Part shown: piece after piece, positions 34,686-42,543 of the stretch | Layout of the letters: each line of letters starts with the position of its first letter | Numbering within the stretch: the stretch's first letter is position 1 | Origin: Phenylobacterium sp. | Lineage (GTDB): Bacteria; Pseudomonadota; Alphaproteobacteria; Caulobacterales; Caulobacteraceae | Direction: 5' to 3' | Assembly: GCF_030680185.1 (NCBI RefSeq) | Contig: NZ_JAUXVZ010000053.1 | Coordinates: 124,001 to 188,000, forward strand | Length of the DNA stretch: 64,000 nucleotides | Position numbers and translations under genes: made by a program | Notes under the pieces: model-generated | Seen by the model: the letters and a program-made list of their open reading frames with translations, nothing else | The model's database searches: none | What the model was told of the DNA's origin: nothing

Positions 34686-37600
34686 TCAGAGATTGAGCAG
34701 GGCGGGGTCGCCCCCCTGGGCGGCGATATTGACACTCAGAGCGCGCTCCACGGCATAGCGCGAAAGCGCATTGGGACCGCCGGCCTTAGGGCCTGTGCCC
34801 GACAGGCCCTCTCCGCCGAAGGGCTGGACGCCCACCACCGCCCCAGTCATGCCCCGGTTCACATAGGCGTTGCCCGCCGGGACCAGCTCGCAGATCCGCC
34901 GCGCAAAGGCTTCGATCCGTGAATGCACCCCCAGCGTGAGCCCGTAGTTCAAACCCGCCAGCTCCCGGGCCATCGCCTCGAGCTCGCCGGCCTCGTAGCG
35001 CACCACGTGGAGGATCGGGCCGAACACCTCGCGCTCCAGGAAGCTCGGCCTCGGAATCTCGGCCAGGACCGGCCCGAAGAAGGTCCCGCCGGCCGGCGCA
35101 TCTAGCCGATGCAGGATCTTCGCCTCCCGGCCCAGGCGCTCGGCATGAGCCTCCAGGGCCTCGCGGGCCTCGGCGTCGATGACCGGGCCGACATCGGTGG
35201 CCGGATCGGCGGGGTCGCCAAGCACGAGGGCGTCCATCGCCCCGATCAGGCCCTCGATCAGGCCATCGGCGGTCTCAGCCGGCAGGAAGAGGATGCGAAG
35301 GGCCGAGCAGCGTTGGCCCGCAGAGCCGAAGGCCGAGAGCATGACGTCGTCGATCACCTGCTCTCGCAGGGCCGTGGTGTCCACGAACATGCCGTTCAGG
35401 CCGCCGGTCTCGGCGATGAAGGGCACGATAGCACCACGCCGCTCGGCCAAGGCGCGGTTGATCGCCCAGGCGGTCTCGGTCCCGCCGGTGAAGGCGACGC
35501 CGTCGCAACCCGGATGGGCCACAAGCGCCGCCCCGACCTCTGCGCCCGGCCCCGGCAACAAGGCGAGGAGTTCGGGCGGCAGGCCGGCGCGATAGAAGAG
35601 CCGCACCGCCTCGGCGGCGATCAGCGGGCTCTGTTCGGCCGGCTTGGCCAGCACGGCGTTGCCGGCGGCAAGCGCCGCGCAGATCTGGCCGGTGAAGATG
35701 GCCAGCGGGAAGTTCCACGGACTGATGGCCACAAACACGCCGCGGCCGCGCAGGGCCAGGGTGTTGGTCTCGCCGACTGGACCGTCCAGCACCTGCGGCG
35801 CGCCGAAGCGCGTCTCGGCCAGATGGGCGTAGTAGCGGCAGAAATCGACGGCCTCGCGCACCTCGGCGATCCCATCGGCCAGGGTCTTGCCGGCCTCGAC
35901 CGCGCAGAGGGCGATCAACCGCTCGCGCTCGGTCTCCAAGGCCTCGCCCATGGCGCGGAGCACCTTGGCCCGGCCTGCGCCACCCAAGGCGTCCCAGGCC
36001 GGCTCGGCCTTGCGAGCCGCGGCGAAGGCGGCGTCGATGTCTGCGGCGCTCGCCGCCAGCACGTGACCGGCGAGCCGGCCATGATCTGTCGGGCTGTAGA
36101 GCGGTTGGGCGGGGCCGGCGCCTTCCAGCCGACCGGCGATGACGGGGCCTGCAGCGAGGGGCTTCAGGCTCCGGGCGGCGGCGGCGAGGCTCTCGGCCGT
36201 CTGGTCGACCGTCAGATCGGGTCCGTACGAATTGGTCCGGGCCGCGCCATAGATATCGGCCGGAGCCGGAATCTTCGGATGGCGTCCCGGCCCGCTCTGC
36301 GCAATCTGCGCCAGGGGGTCGGCGACCACCTTCTCCACCGGCACGCGCTCATCGAGCAGGGCGTGGACGAAGGAGGTGTTGGCGCCGTTCTCCAGAAGTC
36401 GGCGGACCAGATAGGGCAGCAGGTCCTCATGGCCGCCCACCGGCGCATAGGCGCGCAGGCGCAGCGGCGCCTCGGCTTCGGCCGCCGCATAGAGGGCCTC
36501 GCCCATGCCATGCAGGCGCTGAAACTCTATGGCCACGCCAGCGTCAGCGGCCATCTTCCGCACCGCGGCCAGCGAATGGGCGTTGTGGGTGGCGAACTGG
36601 GCGTAGAGGTGCGGGGCCGCGGCGATCAGGGCCTTGGCGCAGACCAGATAGGAAAGATCCGTGGCCGGCTTGGTGGAATAGACCGGATAGTCGGCGCGGC
36701 CATTGACCTGGGCGCGCTTGATCTCGGTGTCCCAATAGGCGCCCTTGACCAGCCGCACCATCAGGCGTCGGCCACTGTCCTTGGCCAGTTCCGCCAGGGC
36801 GGCGATCACTTGCGGGCAGCGCTTCTGATAGGCCTGGACGGCGAGGCCCAGACCCCGCCAGTCGTCAAGCTCCGGCTCCCGCGCCAGCCGGTCCAGCAGC
36901 TTCAGCGACAGGACCAGGCGATCGGCCTCTTCGGCGTCCAGCGTCAGGTTCAGGTCGTGGCTGGCGGCCAGGAGCGCCAACCGCTTCAGGCGCGGGTAGA
37001 GTTCATCCCAGACCCGCGCCGCATGGGTCGCCTCATAGCGCGGGGAGAGCGCCGAGAGCTTGACCGATATGCCATGGCCGGCCTCCGGCCCCTGGCCACG
37101 GCTGGCCTGGCCCACCGCCTCGATGGCCTGGGCGTAGGCGGCCTCGTAGCGGGCGGCGTCGGCGGCGGTGCGCGCGCCCTCCCCCAGCATGTCGAAGGAA
37201 CAGAGATAGCCTTCGGCGCCGGCCCGCTTCAGGCCTGCCTCGATATTCCGTCCGAGCACGAACTGCTCGCCCATGATGCGGACAGCCTGGCCGACCGCGG
37301 CGCGGATCACCGGCTCGCCGAGCCGGCCCGTGAGGCGGCGCAGGAAACCTCCCAGATCGCGCTGGGCCTCGTCGTCCACCTCCACCAGCCGCCCGGTGAG
37401 CATCAGGCCCCAGGTCGAGGCGTTGACGAACAGGCTGTCGGACTTGCCGAGATGGGCGGCCCAATCGGCCGAGCCGATCTTCTCGGCGATCAACCGGTCG
37501 CGGCTGTCGTCGTCGGGGGTGCGCAACAGGGCCTCGGCCAGACACATCAGGGCCAGGCCTTCCCGGGTGCCGAGGCTGAACTCCTGAAGGAAGCTCTCGA

Positions 37601-37766
37601 CGACCCCCTGGCGGTCGGCCTTGCGCCGGGCGTTGCGCACCAGAGCCTCGGCCTGACGGCGAATGACGGCCTGGTCGGCGGGGCCGAAAGGCGCCGCCGC
37701 CAGCAGGGCGCCGACGGCCGTGGGCTCATCGAGATACTTGTCGACGTCCAGCCTGTCCCAGTTCAC
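34686..37766 (-). CDS. putA: Bifunctional proline dehydrogenase / P5C dehydrogenase PutA
   Basis: A 1026-residue trifunctional-type enzyme without the DNA-binding part. It oxidises proline to glutamate in two steps. The proline dehydrogenase half (about 60-460) shows GISVKLSALSPRYE, RLVKGAYWDTEIKRAQ, and the YAPVGGHEDLLPYLVRRLLENG FAD region. The aldehyde dehydrogenase half (about 500-980) has ISPWNFPLAIFTGQ, ETGG and the catalytic Cys820 in FGSAGQRCSA. No ribbon-helix-helix stands at the N-terminus, so it does not repress its own gene; the divergent Lrp-type gene is the likely regulator. Start is GTG with GGAGG five bases before it. Confidence 0.95.
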   Translation of the reverse strand: MNWDRLDVDKYLDEPTAVGALLAAAPFGPADQAVIRRQAEALVRNARRKADRQGVVESFLQEFSLGTREGLALMCLAEALLRTPDDDSRDRLIAEKIGSADWAAHLGKSDSLFVNASTWGLMLTGRLVEVDDEAQRDLGGFLRRLTGRLGEPVIRAAVGQAVRIMGEQFVLGRNIEAGLKRAGAEGYLCSFDMLGEGARTAADAARYEAAYAQAIEAVGQASRGQGPEAGHGISVKLSALSPRYEATHAARVWDELYPRLKRLALLAASHDLNLTLDAEEADRLVLSLKLLDRLAREPELDDWRGLGLAVQAYQKRCPQVIAALAELAKDSGRRLMVRLVKGAYWDTEIKRAQVNGRADYPVYSTKPATDLSYLVCAKALIAAAPHLYAQFATHNAHSLAAVRKMAADAGVAIEFQRLHGMGEALYAAAEAEAPLRLRAYAPVGGHEDLLPYLVRRLLENGANTSFVHALLDERVPVEKVVADPLAQIAQSGPGRHPKIPAPADIYGAARTNSYGPDLTVDQTAESLAAAARSLKPLAAGPVIAGRLEGAGPAQPLYSPTDHGRLAGHVLAASAADIDAAFAAARKAEPAWDALGGAGRAKVLRAMGEALETERERLIALCAVEAGKTLADGIAEVREAVDFCRYYAHLAETRFGAPQVLDGPVGETNTLALRGRGVFVAISPWNFPLAIFTGQICAALAAGNAVLAKPAEQSPLIAAEAVRLFYRAGLPPELLALLPGPGAEVGAALVAHPGCDGVAFTGGTETAWAINRALAERRGAIVPFIAETGGLNGMFVDTTALREQVIDDVMLSAFGSAGQRCSALRILFLPAETADGLIEGLIGAMDALVLGDPADPATDVGPVIDAEAREALEAHAERLGREAKILHRLDAPAGGTFFGPVLAEIPRPSFLEREVFGPILHVVRYEAGELEAMARELAGLNYGLTLGVHSRIEAFARRICELVPAGNAYVNRGMTGAVVGVQPFGGEGLSGTGPKAGGPNALSRYAVERALSVNIAAQGGDPALLNL

Positions 37767-37843
37767 CGCAACCTCCGCAAGGGCTTCCCCTTCGATGTAA
37801 CGTTGCCACAGGCGAATGTGCTTCGTAAGTTTGGATATCCAGC

Positions 37844-37861
37844 CGAATTTTTGATCATTCG
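37844..37861. promoter_or_regulatory. Inverted repeat in the putA / Lrp-type intergenic region
   Basis: CGAAT (37844-37848) and ATTCG (37857-37861) form an inverted repeat with an 8-base AT-rich spacer, in the 104-base gap between the divergent genes. Lrp-type regulators bind loose AT-rich palindromes, so this is a candidate operator, nothing more. Confidence 0.35.
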
Positions 37862-37870
37862 AGTGCGTCT

Positions 37871-38332
37871 TTGCCGAATTTTGACGAGACCGACCTGCGC
37901 ATCCTGCGGCTGTTGCAGGCCGATGGGCGCATCACCAACCAGGCCCTGGCCGCGCGCTGCCATCTGTCGCCCGCCGCCTGCCATGAACGCGTGCGGCGGC
38001 TGCGAGAGGCTGGCGTCATTCAAGGCTATGCCGCCCTGCTCGATCCCAAGGCGATCGATCGGGGTCTGCTGATCTTTGTCGAGGTTCAGCTGGACCGCAC
38101 CACCGGCGACCTGTTCGCCGAGTTCGCCGCCGCCGCCCGCGCGGCCCCGGAGATCCTGGAGTGCCACATGGTGGCCGGCGGCTTCGACTATCTGATCAAG
38201 GCCCGCGTCGCCGACATGGAGGCCTATCGCAGCTTCCTGGGCGAGGTGCTGGTGCAGATGCCCGGCGTCCGGGAGACCCGCACCTACGCCGTGCTGGAAG
38301 AAGTGAAGAACACCGTCCGCCTGCCGCTTTAG
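37871..38332 (+). CDS. Lrp/AsnC-family regulator, probable proline-responsive activator of putA
   Basis: A 153-residue Lrp/AsnC regulator: N-terminal helix-turn-helix (DETDLRILRLLQADGRITNQALAARCHLSPAACHERVRRL, in parts) and C-terminal RAM ligand-binding domain (VEVQLDRTT, CHMVAGGFDYLIKARV, TYAVLEEVKNT). Divergent from putA, the classical position of PutR in alphaproteobacteria, where proline is the coinducer. The first codon is TTG at 37871; no ATG lies before the DNA-binding helix, and the ribosome site is weak, so expression is probably low. Its stop sits in a hairpin shared with the convergent next gene. Confidence 0.87.
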   Translation: MPNFDETDLRILRLLQADGRITNQALAARCHLSPAACHERVRRLREAGVIQGYAALLDPKAIDRGLLIFVEVQLDRTTGDLFAEFAAAARAAPEILECHMVAGGFDYLIKARVADMEAYRSFLGEVLVQMPGVRETRTYAVLEEVKNTVRLPL

Positions 38333-38340
38333 CGGCGGGC
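38319..38340. terminator. Hairpin spanning the Lrp-type gene stop codon
   Basis: GCCGCT and AGCGGC flank a TT loop (38323-38336) and the stem extends outward with a G-T pair and CGC/GGC-type pairs to about ten pairs. It lies between two convergent genes and could end both. Confidence 0.5.
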
Positions 38341-38343
38341 CGC

Positions 38344-38820
38344 TCAGCCCGTGGAGAGGATGGCGTGGCGCTCGCGCACCCGCCGCAGGCCATCGAGCAC
38401 CGGCTCGGCGACGTCGCCGGACTCCGCGGGCAGATTGCGCAGCAGGCGCAGGGCCTGGATGTGCACGCCCACCCCATCCCGGTCGAGCTTGCCTGTGGTG
38501 CGCAGGCGGTCGAGCAGATCACAGAGGCTGTGGGCGGCGTTCTCAAGGGCGTCGAGCCCACAGAGGCTGGGCAGGCCGATCAGCCGGACGGCGGCCTCGT
38601 AGTGCTCCGCCAACAGGGCGTCTTCAAAGGTCTCGCCGTAGCGGCGGAAAATCGCCTCCACCTGCGCCAGGCCCGCATCCAGTTGCGGCCAGGCCTCGGC
38701 CTGGAGGCCGTCGAGATTGGCCTCGGCCTTCTCAACCGCGTCTGCCACGGTGAGGCCGCCGGGCTTTCGCAGCATGCTGGCCAGGGCGTATTTCGGGCGG
38801 TGAATGCGGACCGAGCTCAC
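38344..38820 (-). CDS. CheE-like helical protein (second copy)
   Basis: A 158-residue, mostly helical protein of unknown function. It is a diverged relative of the CheE protein encoded at 49290-49772: both share a KPGG(L/M)T-x-A start region, then a NAAHSLCDLLDRLRTTG / RAAYSLCELADKLRTRD block, and a following x-x-HIQALRLLRN / LHVNGMRLIWN helix. It follows, with a GTGA overlap, a CheY-like gene that is itself a relative of cheYIII, so the pair is a duplicated module. Start is GTG. A partner role for the CheY-like protein is inferred from this conserved pairing. Confidence 0.7.
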   Translation of the reverse strand: MSSVRIHRPKYALASMLRKPGGLTVADAVEKAEANLDGLQAEAWPQLDAGLAQVEAIFRRYGETFEDALLAEHYEAAVRLIGLPSLCGLDALENAAHSLCDLLDRLRTTGKLDRDGVGVHIQALRLLRNLPAESGDVAEPVLDGLRRVRERHAILSTG

Positions 38821-39416
38821 AGGGACACCTTCCGGGCGGCGAAAAGACCATCGACCTGGTCCTGGCTCATGTTCGGCTCCTGGGCGATGCCGACCTCGGC
38901 CGGCAGGTCATCGCGGCGGCGGGGCTTGCCGTCCGGCGGCCCCTCGTTCTTGTGGCGCCGATCCGGCCCCACATAGGCGTCGCACTCGATGAACGGCCGA
39001 CTCTCGCGCGCGATCCACAGGATGCGCTCCAGCATGACCACAGGGGTCAGCGGCTTCTTGACGATATAGTGCGCCCCACAGTCGCGGGCCTTCTGCACCA
39101 TGGACACCGGCGTGTGGGCGGCGGTGACCACCACGGGCGCGAAGCTGTTGGGCTCTCCCCCCTGCGTGCGCAGCCACGAGACGAACTCGTAGCCTTCGCC
39201 GGCGGGGGAAAGCGCATCGGCGATGATCAGGTCGACATTATTGTTCCGCACGACGTCCTGAGCATCCTCGACGGTATTGCAGCGGTGCAGGGACTTGGCG
39301 CCGAGGCCGGTGACGATCTGGACAAGGATATCCATGCCCATGCCGTTGGCCTCGAGCATCAGGATCGACGCCTTCTCCAGATTGAAGCGGCCGCGGGATG
39401 TGGGTTCGAGAGCCAT
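38817..39416 (-). CDS. CheYIII/Cle-like receiver protein with FliM-like C-terminal peptide (second copy)
   Basis: A 199-residue single receiver-domain protein related to the cheYIII product (48697-49293). The phosphoacceptor Asp67, Thr98 and Lys121 are kept, but the usual acidic pair is reduced to Glu22-Ala, so metal binding may be weaker. After the receiver comes an arginine-rich tail (GPDRRHKN, PRRRDD), as in the Cle CheY-like proteins of Caulobacter that respond to c-di-GMP. The end, MSQDQVDGLF, resembles the CheY-binding N-terminus of FliM. GGAG precedes the ATG. It is divergent from mcpA and overlaps the CheE-like gene. Confidence 0.8.
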   Translation of the reverse strand: MALEPTSRGRFNLEKASILMLEANGMGMDILVQIVTGLGAKSLHRCNTVEDAQDVVRNNNVDLIIADALSPAGEGYEFVSWLRTQGGEPNSFAPVVVTAAHTPVSMVQKARDCGAHYIVKKPLTPVVMLERILWIARESRPFIECDAYVGPDRRHKNEGPPDGKPRRRDDLPAEVGIAQEPNMSQDQVDGLFAARKVSL

Positions 39417-39817
39417 CAGGCGCTCCAGAAGGAAGGCCAGCCGCTAGGGTGGCGACGGCAAGCTGAGCCCTTGGCTTCAACCCGGGTCCGAAGGGACACG
39501 GATAGTCGTTAAGAAACTCCTTCCGGCTTACTTAACTGCAGCGGGCATTTGGTCGCAGCACACGCGTCCAGCGGGGTGGTGACGCGCCGCGCGCCAGAAT
39601 GTCGCAGACGCCTTCGGCCCTTATGAATCAAGGCCTGAACATTGGTATCCGACAGATTTCTAGGCGTTGAGTAACGCTTTATTCAGCGGTCAAGCCTGTT
39701 CTCTCACCAGAGTTAACGGGCGTGCCTCGGCGTTTCTCCGCCAACGCCCATCGAAGGCCAGTGTACGGGCCGAAACCTCTCGCCACGCCATCACGGCGCG
39801 GCGAACCGAAGACTGGG
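39417..39817. promoter_or_regulatory. Divergent promoter region between the cle-like gene and mcpA (401 bp)
   Basis: No convincing gene is seen in these 401 bases. The stretch is AT-richer than its surroundings around 39500-39540 and 39600-39720 and holds three TTAA(C) words (39509, 39532, 39713). CtrA, the cell-cycle regulator that controls mcpA in C. crescentus, binds TTAA-N7-TTAA; none of the words here forms that full spaced pair, so CtrA control is only a possibility. Confidence 0.4.
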
Positions 39818-41785
39818 ATGGCTGACGTGTCGCTCAACGACTGGAAGATTTCACACAAGCTCGCAGCGGGCTTCGCCCTCATGGTGCTGGTGATCGCCGG
39901 AACCGGCGCGGCCACCTTCTATAATATGGGCCGGCTGACGGCAGCGCGCGGCGAATACGCCACGTCGCAGGACGCCATCACCCTGGCGACCCAGGCTGGC
40001 TTCCTCCTGGCCCGTCAGGAAAACAGCTATCGCGGCTATCTCATCGGCCTCGACCCCTACTATCTCGAGCGCGCCGCGGCCCACCGGGCGAACTTCGGCA
40101 AGACCCTGGACAAACTCGAGGCCCTTCTGGCGACCAACACCGAAATGGTCGCCAAGATCGAGGCTGGCCGACTGGCCGCCGACGCCTGGTATGTTCAGGT
40201 CGTTGAGGGCGGCTCCGCCCTGGCCGCCAATCCCCTGACCTATCAGGACGCCACCGACATGATCGGCGCCGATGGCCTGGCCGACAGCCTCATGGGCGCC
40301 GCCGAAGAGCCGATCGACGAAATCACCCAGTACGAAGCCGAAGCTGTCGAGGCGTCCGGCGCACGGCTGACCGAGATCAACAATCACACCACCATCGTCA
40401 TCTCCGCCGCCCTGGCCTTCTCCGCCCTGGCCGCTGTCTTCCTCGGCTGGATGCTGTCGCGGGCCATCGGCTCGCCCATCGCCGCCATGACCGGCGCCAT
40501 GCGCCGTCTGGCCGAGGGCGACTCCTCGGTTGAGGTCCCGGCGCGCGGCCGCAAGGACGAGGTCGGCCTGATGGCCGAAGCCGTCCAGGTCTTCAAGGAC
40601 GCGGCCATCGAAAAGGCCCGCCTGGAGAACCAGACCGACGAGCAGCGTCGGGCCACGGAAGCTGAACGCGCCCGCAACGAGGCCGACCGCGCCGCCGCCG
40701 CCGAGGAACAGGCCAAGGTCGTCGCCGGTCTCGCCTCCGGCCTGGATCACCTGGCCCGCGGCGACCTGACCTTCCGGATCAACGAGCCCTTCCCCACCGA
40801 CTATCTGAAGCTGCGGGACGACTTCAACGCCGCCATCGGCCAGCTGCAGGAAGCCATGTCCGTGGTCGCGGTCAATGTCCGGGCCATGCGCTCGGGCGCC
40901 GGTGAAATCAGCCAGGCCGCCGATGATCTGTCGCGCCGCACAGAGCAGCAGGCCGCCAGCCTGGAAGAAACCGCCGCCGCGCTGGACGAGATCACCGCGA
41001 CGGTCCGCAAGAGCGCCGAAGGCGCCAAGCAGGCCTCCACCGTCGTCGCCACCTCGCGCGGCGACGCCGAAAAGACCGGCCTGGTCGTGGGCGACGCCGT
41101 CGACGCCATGAGCGAGATCGAGAAGTCCTCCGAGCAGATCACCCAGATCATCGGCGTCATCGACGAAATCGCCTTCCAGACCAACCTGCTGGCCCTGAAC
41201 GCCGGGGTCGAGGCCGCCCGGGCCGGCGACGCCGGCCGCGGCTTCGCCGTGGTCGCCTCCGAGGTCCGGGCCCTGGCCCAGCGCTCGGCGGACGCCGCCA
41301 AGGAGATCAAGGCCCTGATCAGCGCCTCGTCTCAGCAGGTGGCCCAAGGGGTTGGCCTGGTCGGCCAGACCGGCGAGGCGCTCAAGCGCATCGTCTCTCA
41401 AGTGACCGAGATCGACAGCCTGGTCTCGGAAATCGCGGCCTCGGCCCAGGAACAGGCCACCGGCCTGCACCAGGTCAACACCGCCGTGAACGAGATGGAC
41501 CGGGTCACCCAGCAGAACGCGGCCATGGTCGAGGAAACCACCGCAGCCAGCCATTCGCTGGCCACGGAAGCCGAAAGCCTGTCGCAGAGCGTGGGCCGCT
41601 TCAACATCGGCGCCACCGGCGAGCCGGTTCGGACCCAGCCCGCGCCGCGGCCGGCGCCCAAGGCTTCGCGCGGCGAACACTTCGCCAACCGTCATACGCC
41701 GCAGATGAAAACCACGTCTCGCGAAGGTTCAGCCGCCCGCAAGCCGGAACCGGCCGCCGAGAGCGAGGGGTGGGAAGAGTTTTAA
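39818..41785 (+). CDS. mcpA: Methyl-accepting chemotaxis protein
   Basis: A 655-residue chemoreceptor that begins the chemotaxis operon. Layout: first membrane segment about residues 17-37, a periplasmic helical sensor of about 150 residues, second membrane segment about 189-210, a HAMP domain, a second HAMP-like linker (GLDHLARGDLTFRI), then the signalling domain with the hairpin tip EIAFQTNLLALNAGVEAARAG. The C-terminus is EGWEEF, which fits the xWxxF docking pentapeptide for CheR/CheB. The ATG at 39818 is chosen because it places MADVSLNDWKISHKL just before the membrane; an upstream GTG adds 32 implausible residues. Confidence 0.94.
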   Translation: MADVSLNDWKISHKLAAGFALMVLVIAGTGAATFYNMGRLTAARGEYATSQDAITLATQAGFLLARQENSYRGYLIGLDPYYLERAAAHRANFGKTLDKLEALLATNTEMVAKIEAGRLAADAWYVQVVEGGSALAANPLTYQDATDMIGADGLADSLMGAAEEPIDEITQYEAEAVEASGARLTEINNHTTIVISAALAFSALAAVFLGWMLSRAIGSPIAAMTGAMRRLAEGDSSVEVPARGRKDEVGLMAEAVQVFKDAAIEKARLENQTDEQRRATEAERARNEADRAAAAEEQAKVVAGLASGLDHLARGDLTFRINEPFPTDYLKLRDDFNAAIGQLQEAMSVVAVNVRAMRSGAGEISQAADDLSRRTEQQAASLEETAAALDEITATVRKSAEGAKQASTVVATSRGDAEKTGLVVGDAVDAMSEIEKSSEQITQIIGVIDEIAFQTNLLALNAGVEAARAGDAGRGFAVVASEVRALAQRSADAAKEIKALISASSQQVAQGVGLVGQTGEALKRIVSQVTEIDSLVSEIAASAQEQATGLHQVNTAVNEMDRVTQQNAAMVEETTAASHSLATEAESLSQSVGRFNIGATGEPVRTQPAPRPAPKASRGEHFANRHTPQMKTTSREGSAARKPEPAAESEGWEEF

Positions 41786-41833
41786 GAGTTTTCATCTTAA
41801 CTCGACCTGATCATTCAGGGGGGAACAAACCTG

Positions 41834-42133
41834 ATGTCTGAAACAGACACGAACGTCGCCGAGGTCAGTCTCTGCCCGGTGCTCGATCTCCAGGCCGCCG
41901 AACCGCTTCGCGCAGAGCTCATGGCTCTGCGCGGGCGCCCCCTGCAGGTGGACGCCTCTCAGGTCAGCCGGCTCGGCGGGCTCTGCCTGCAGGTCCTGCT
42001 GTCGGCGCGGATGAGCTGGGCGGAAGACGGATTGCCTCTTCGCATTGAGCAGGCCTCCGAAGGTTTTCTTGAACAACTGGCCGCCTTCGGCGCGCCGCAG
42101 ATCGATTTCGAACCCGAAGGGGCAAGCCTGTGA
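41834..42133 (+). CDS. cheX: STAS-domain protein CheX (Caulobacter naming)
   Basis: A 99-residue STAS-domain protein, a small anti-anti-sigma-like fold; it is not the CheX phosphatase of other bacteria. Strand-helix pattern: SLCPVLDLQAAEPLRAELMAL, LQVDASQVSRLGGLCLQVLLSA. The usual phosphorylatable Ser position is taken by the SRLGG segment. A GGGGGGAA ribosome site precedes it and its stop overlaps the cheY start (GTGA). Role in the operon unknown. Confidence 0.82.
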   Translation: MSETDTNVAEVSLCPVLDLQAAEPLRAELMALRGRPLQVDASQVSRLGGLCLQVLLSARMSWAEDGLPLRIEQASEGFLEQLAAFGAPQIDFEPEGASL

Positions 42134-42495
42134 ACAAGACCGTTCTGACCATCGACGACTCTCGCACCATGCGTGAAATGCTGAACATGGCCCTGGTGCA
42201 GGCCGGATATCGCGTGATCCAGGCCGTCGACGGCGTGGAGGGCCTCGAGGTCCTGCGCGCTGAAGGCGCCGATGTGGTCATCACCGACATCAACATGCCG
42301 CGCATGGACGGCTTTGGCGTCATCGAAGGCGTGCGGGCCGATCCGGCCCACCGGGCGACCCCGATCCTCGTCCTGACCACCGAGAGCGATGCGACCAAGA
42401 AGGAGCGGGCTCGGGCCGCCGGGGCCACCGGCTGGATCGTCAAGCCGTTCAATCCGACCAAGCTGGTGGACGCCATTCGCCGCGTCGCCGCCTAG
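42130..42495 (+). CDS. cheYI: Chemotaxis response regulator CheYI
   Basis: A 121-residue single-domain response regulator. The acidic pair Asp9-Asp10, phosphoacceptor Asp53 (ITDINMPRMDG), Thr near 83 and Lys near 105 (VKPFNP) are all present. It begins with GTG overlapping cheX. It is the most canonical CheY in the operon and the likely main target of CheA. Confidence 0.92.
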   Translation: MNKTVLTIDDSRTMREMLNMALVQAGYRVIQAVDGVEGLEVLRAEGADVVITDINMPRMDGFGVIEGVRADPAHRATPILVLTTESDATKKERARAAGATGWIVKPFNPTKLVDAIRRVAA

Positions 42496-42543
42496 GCGCA
42501 AGCCAGCGCCGACCCAAGCCAGCCCTGACCGCGGAGCGACCCT

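Noticed and set aside
35109..38072. 987-codon plus-strand open frame opposite putA
   Set aside because: Shadow of PutA; it also runs into the Lrp-type gene in the wrong frame.
39505..39720. CtrA sites before mcpA
   Set aside because: Three TTAA words exist, but none has the TTAA-N7-TTAA spacing, so CtrA binding is not claimed.
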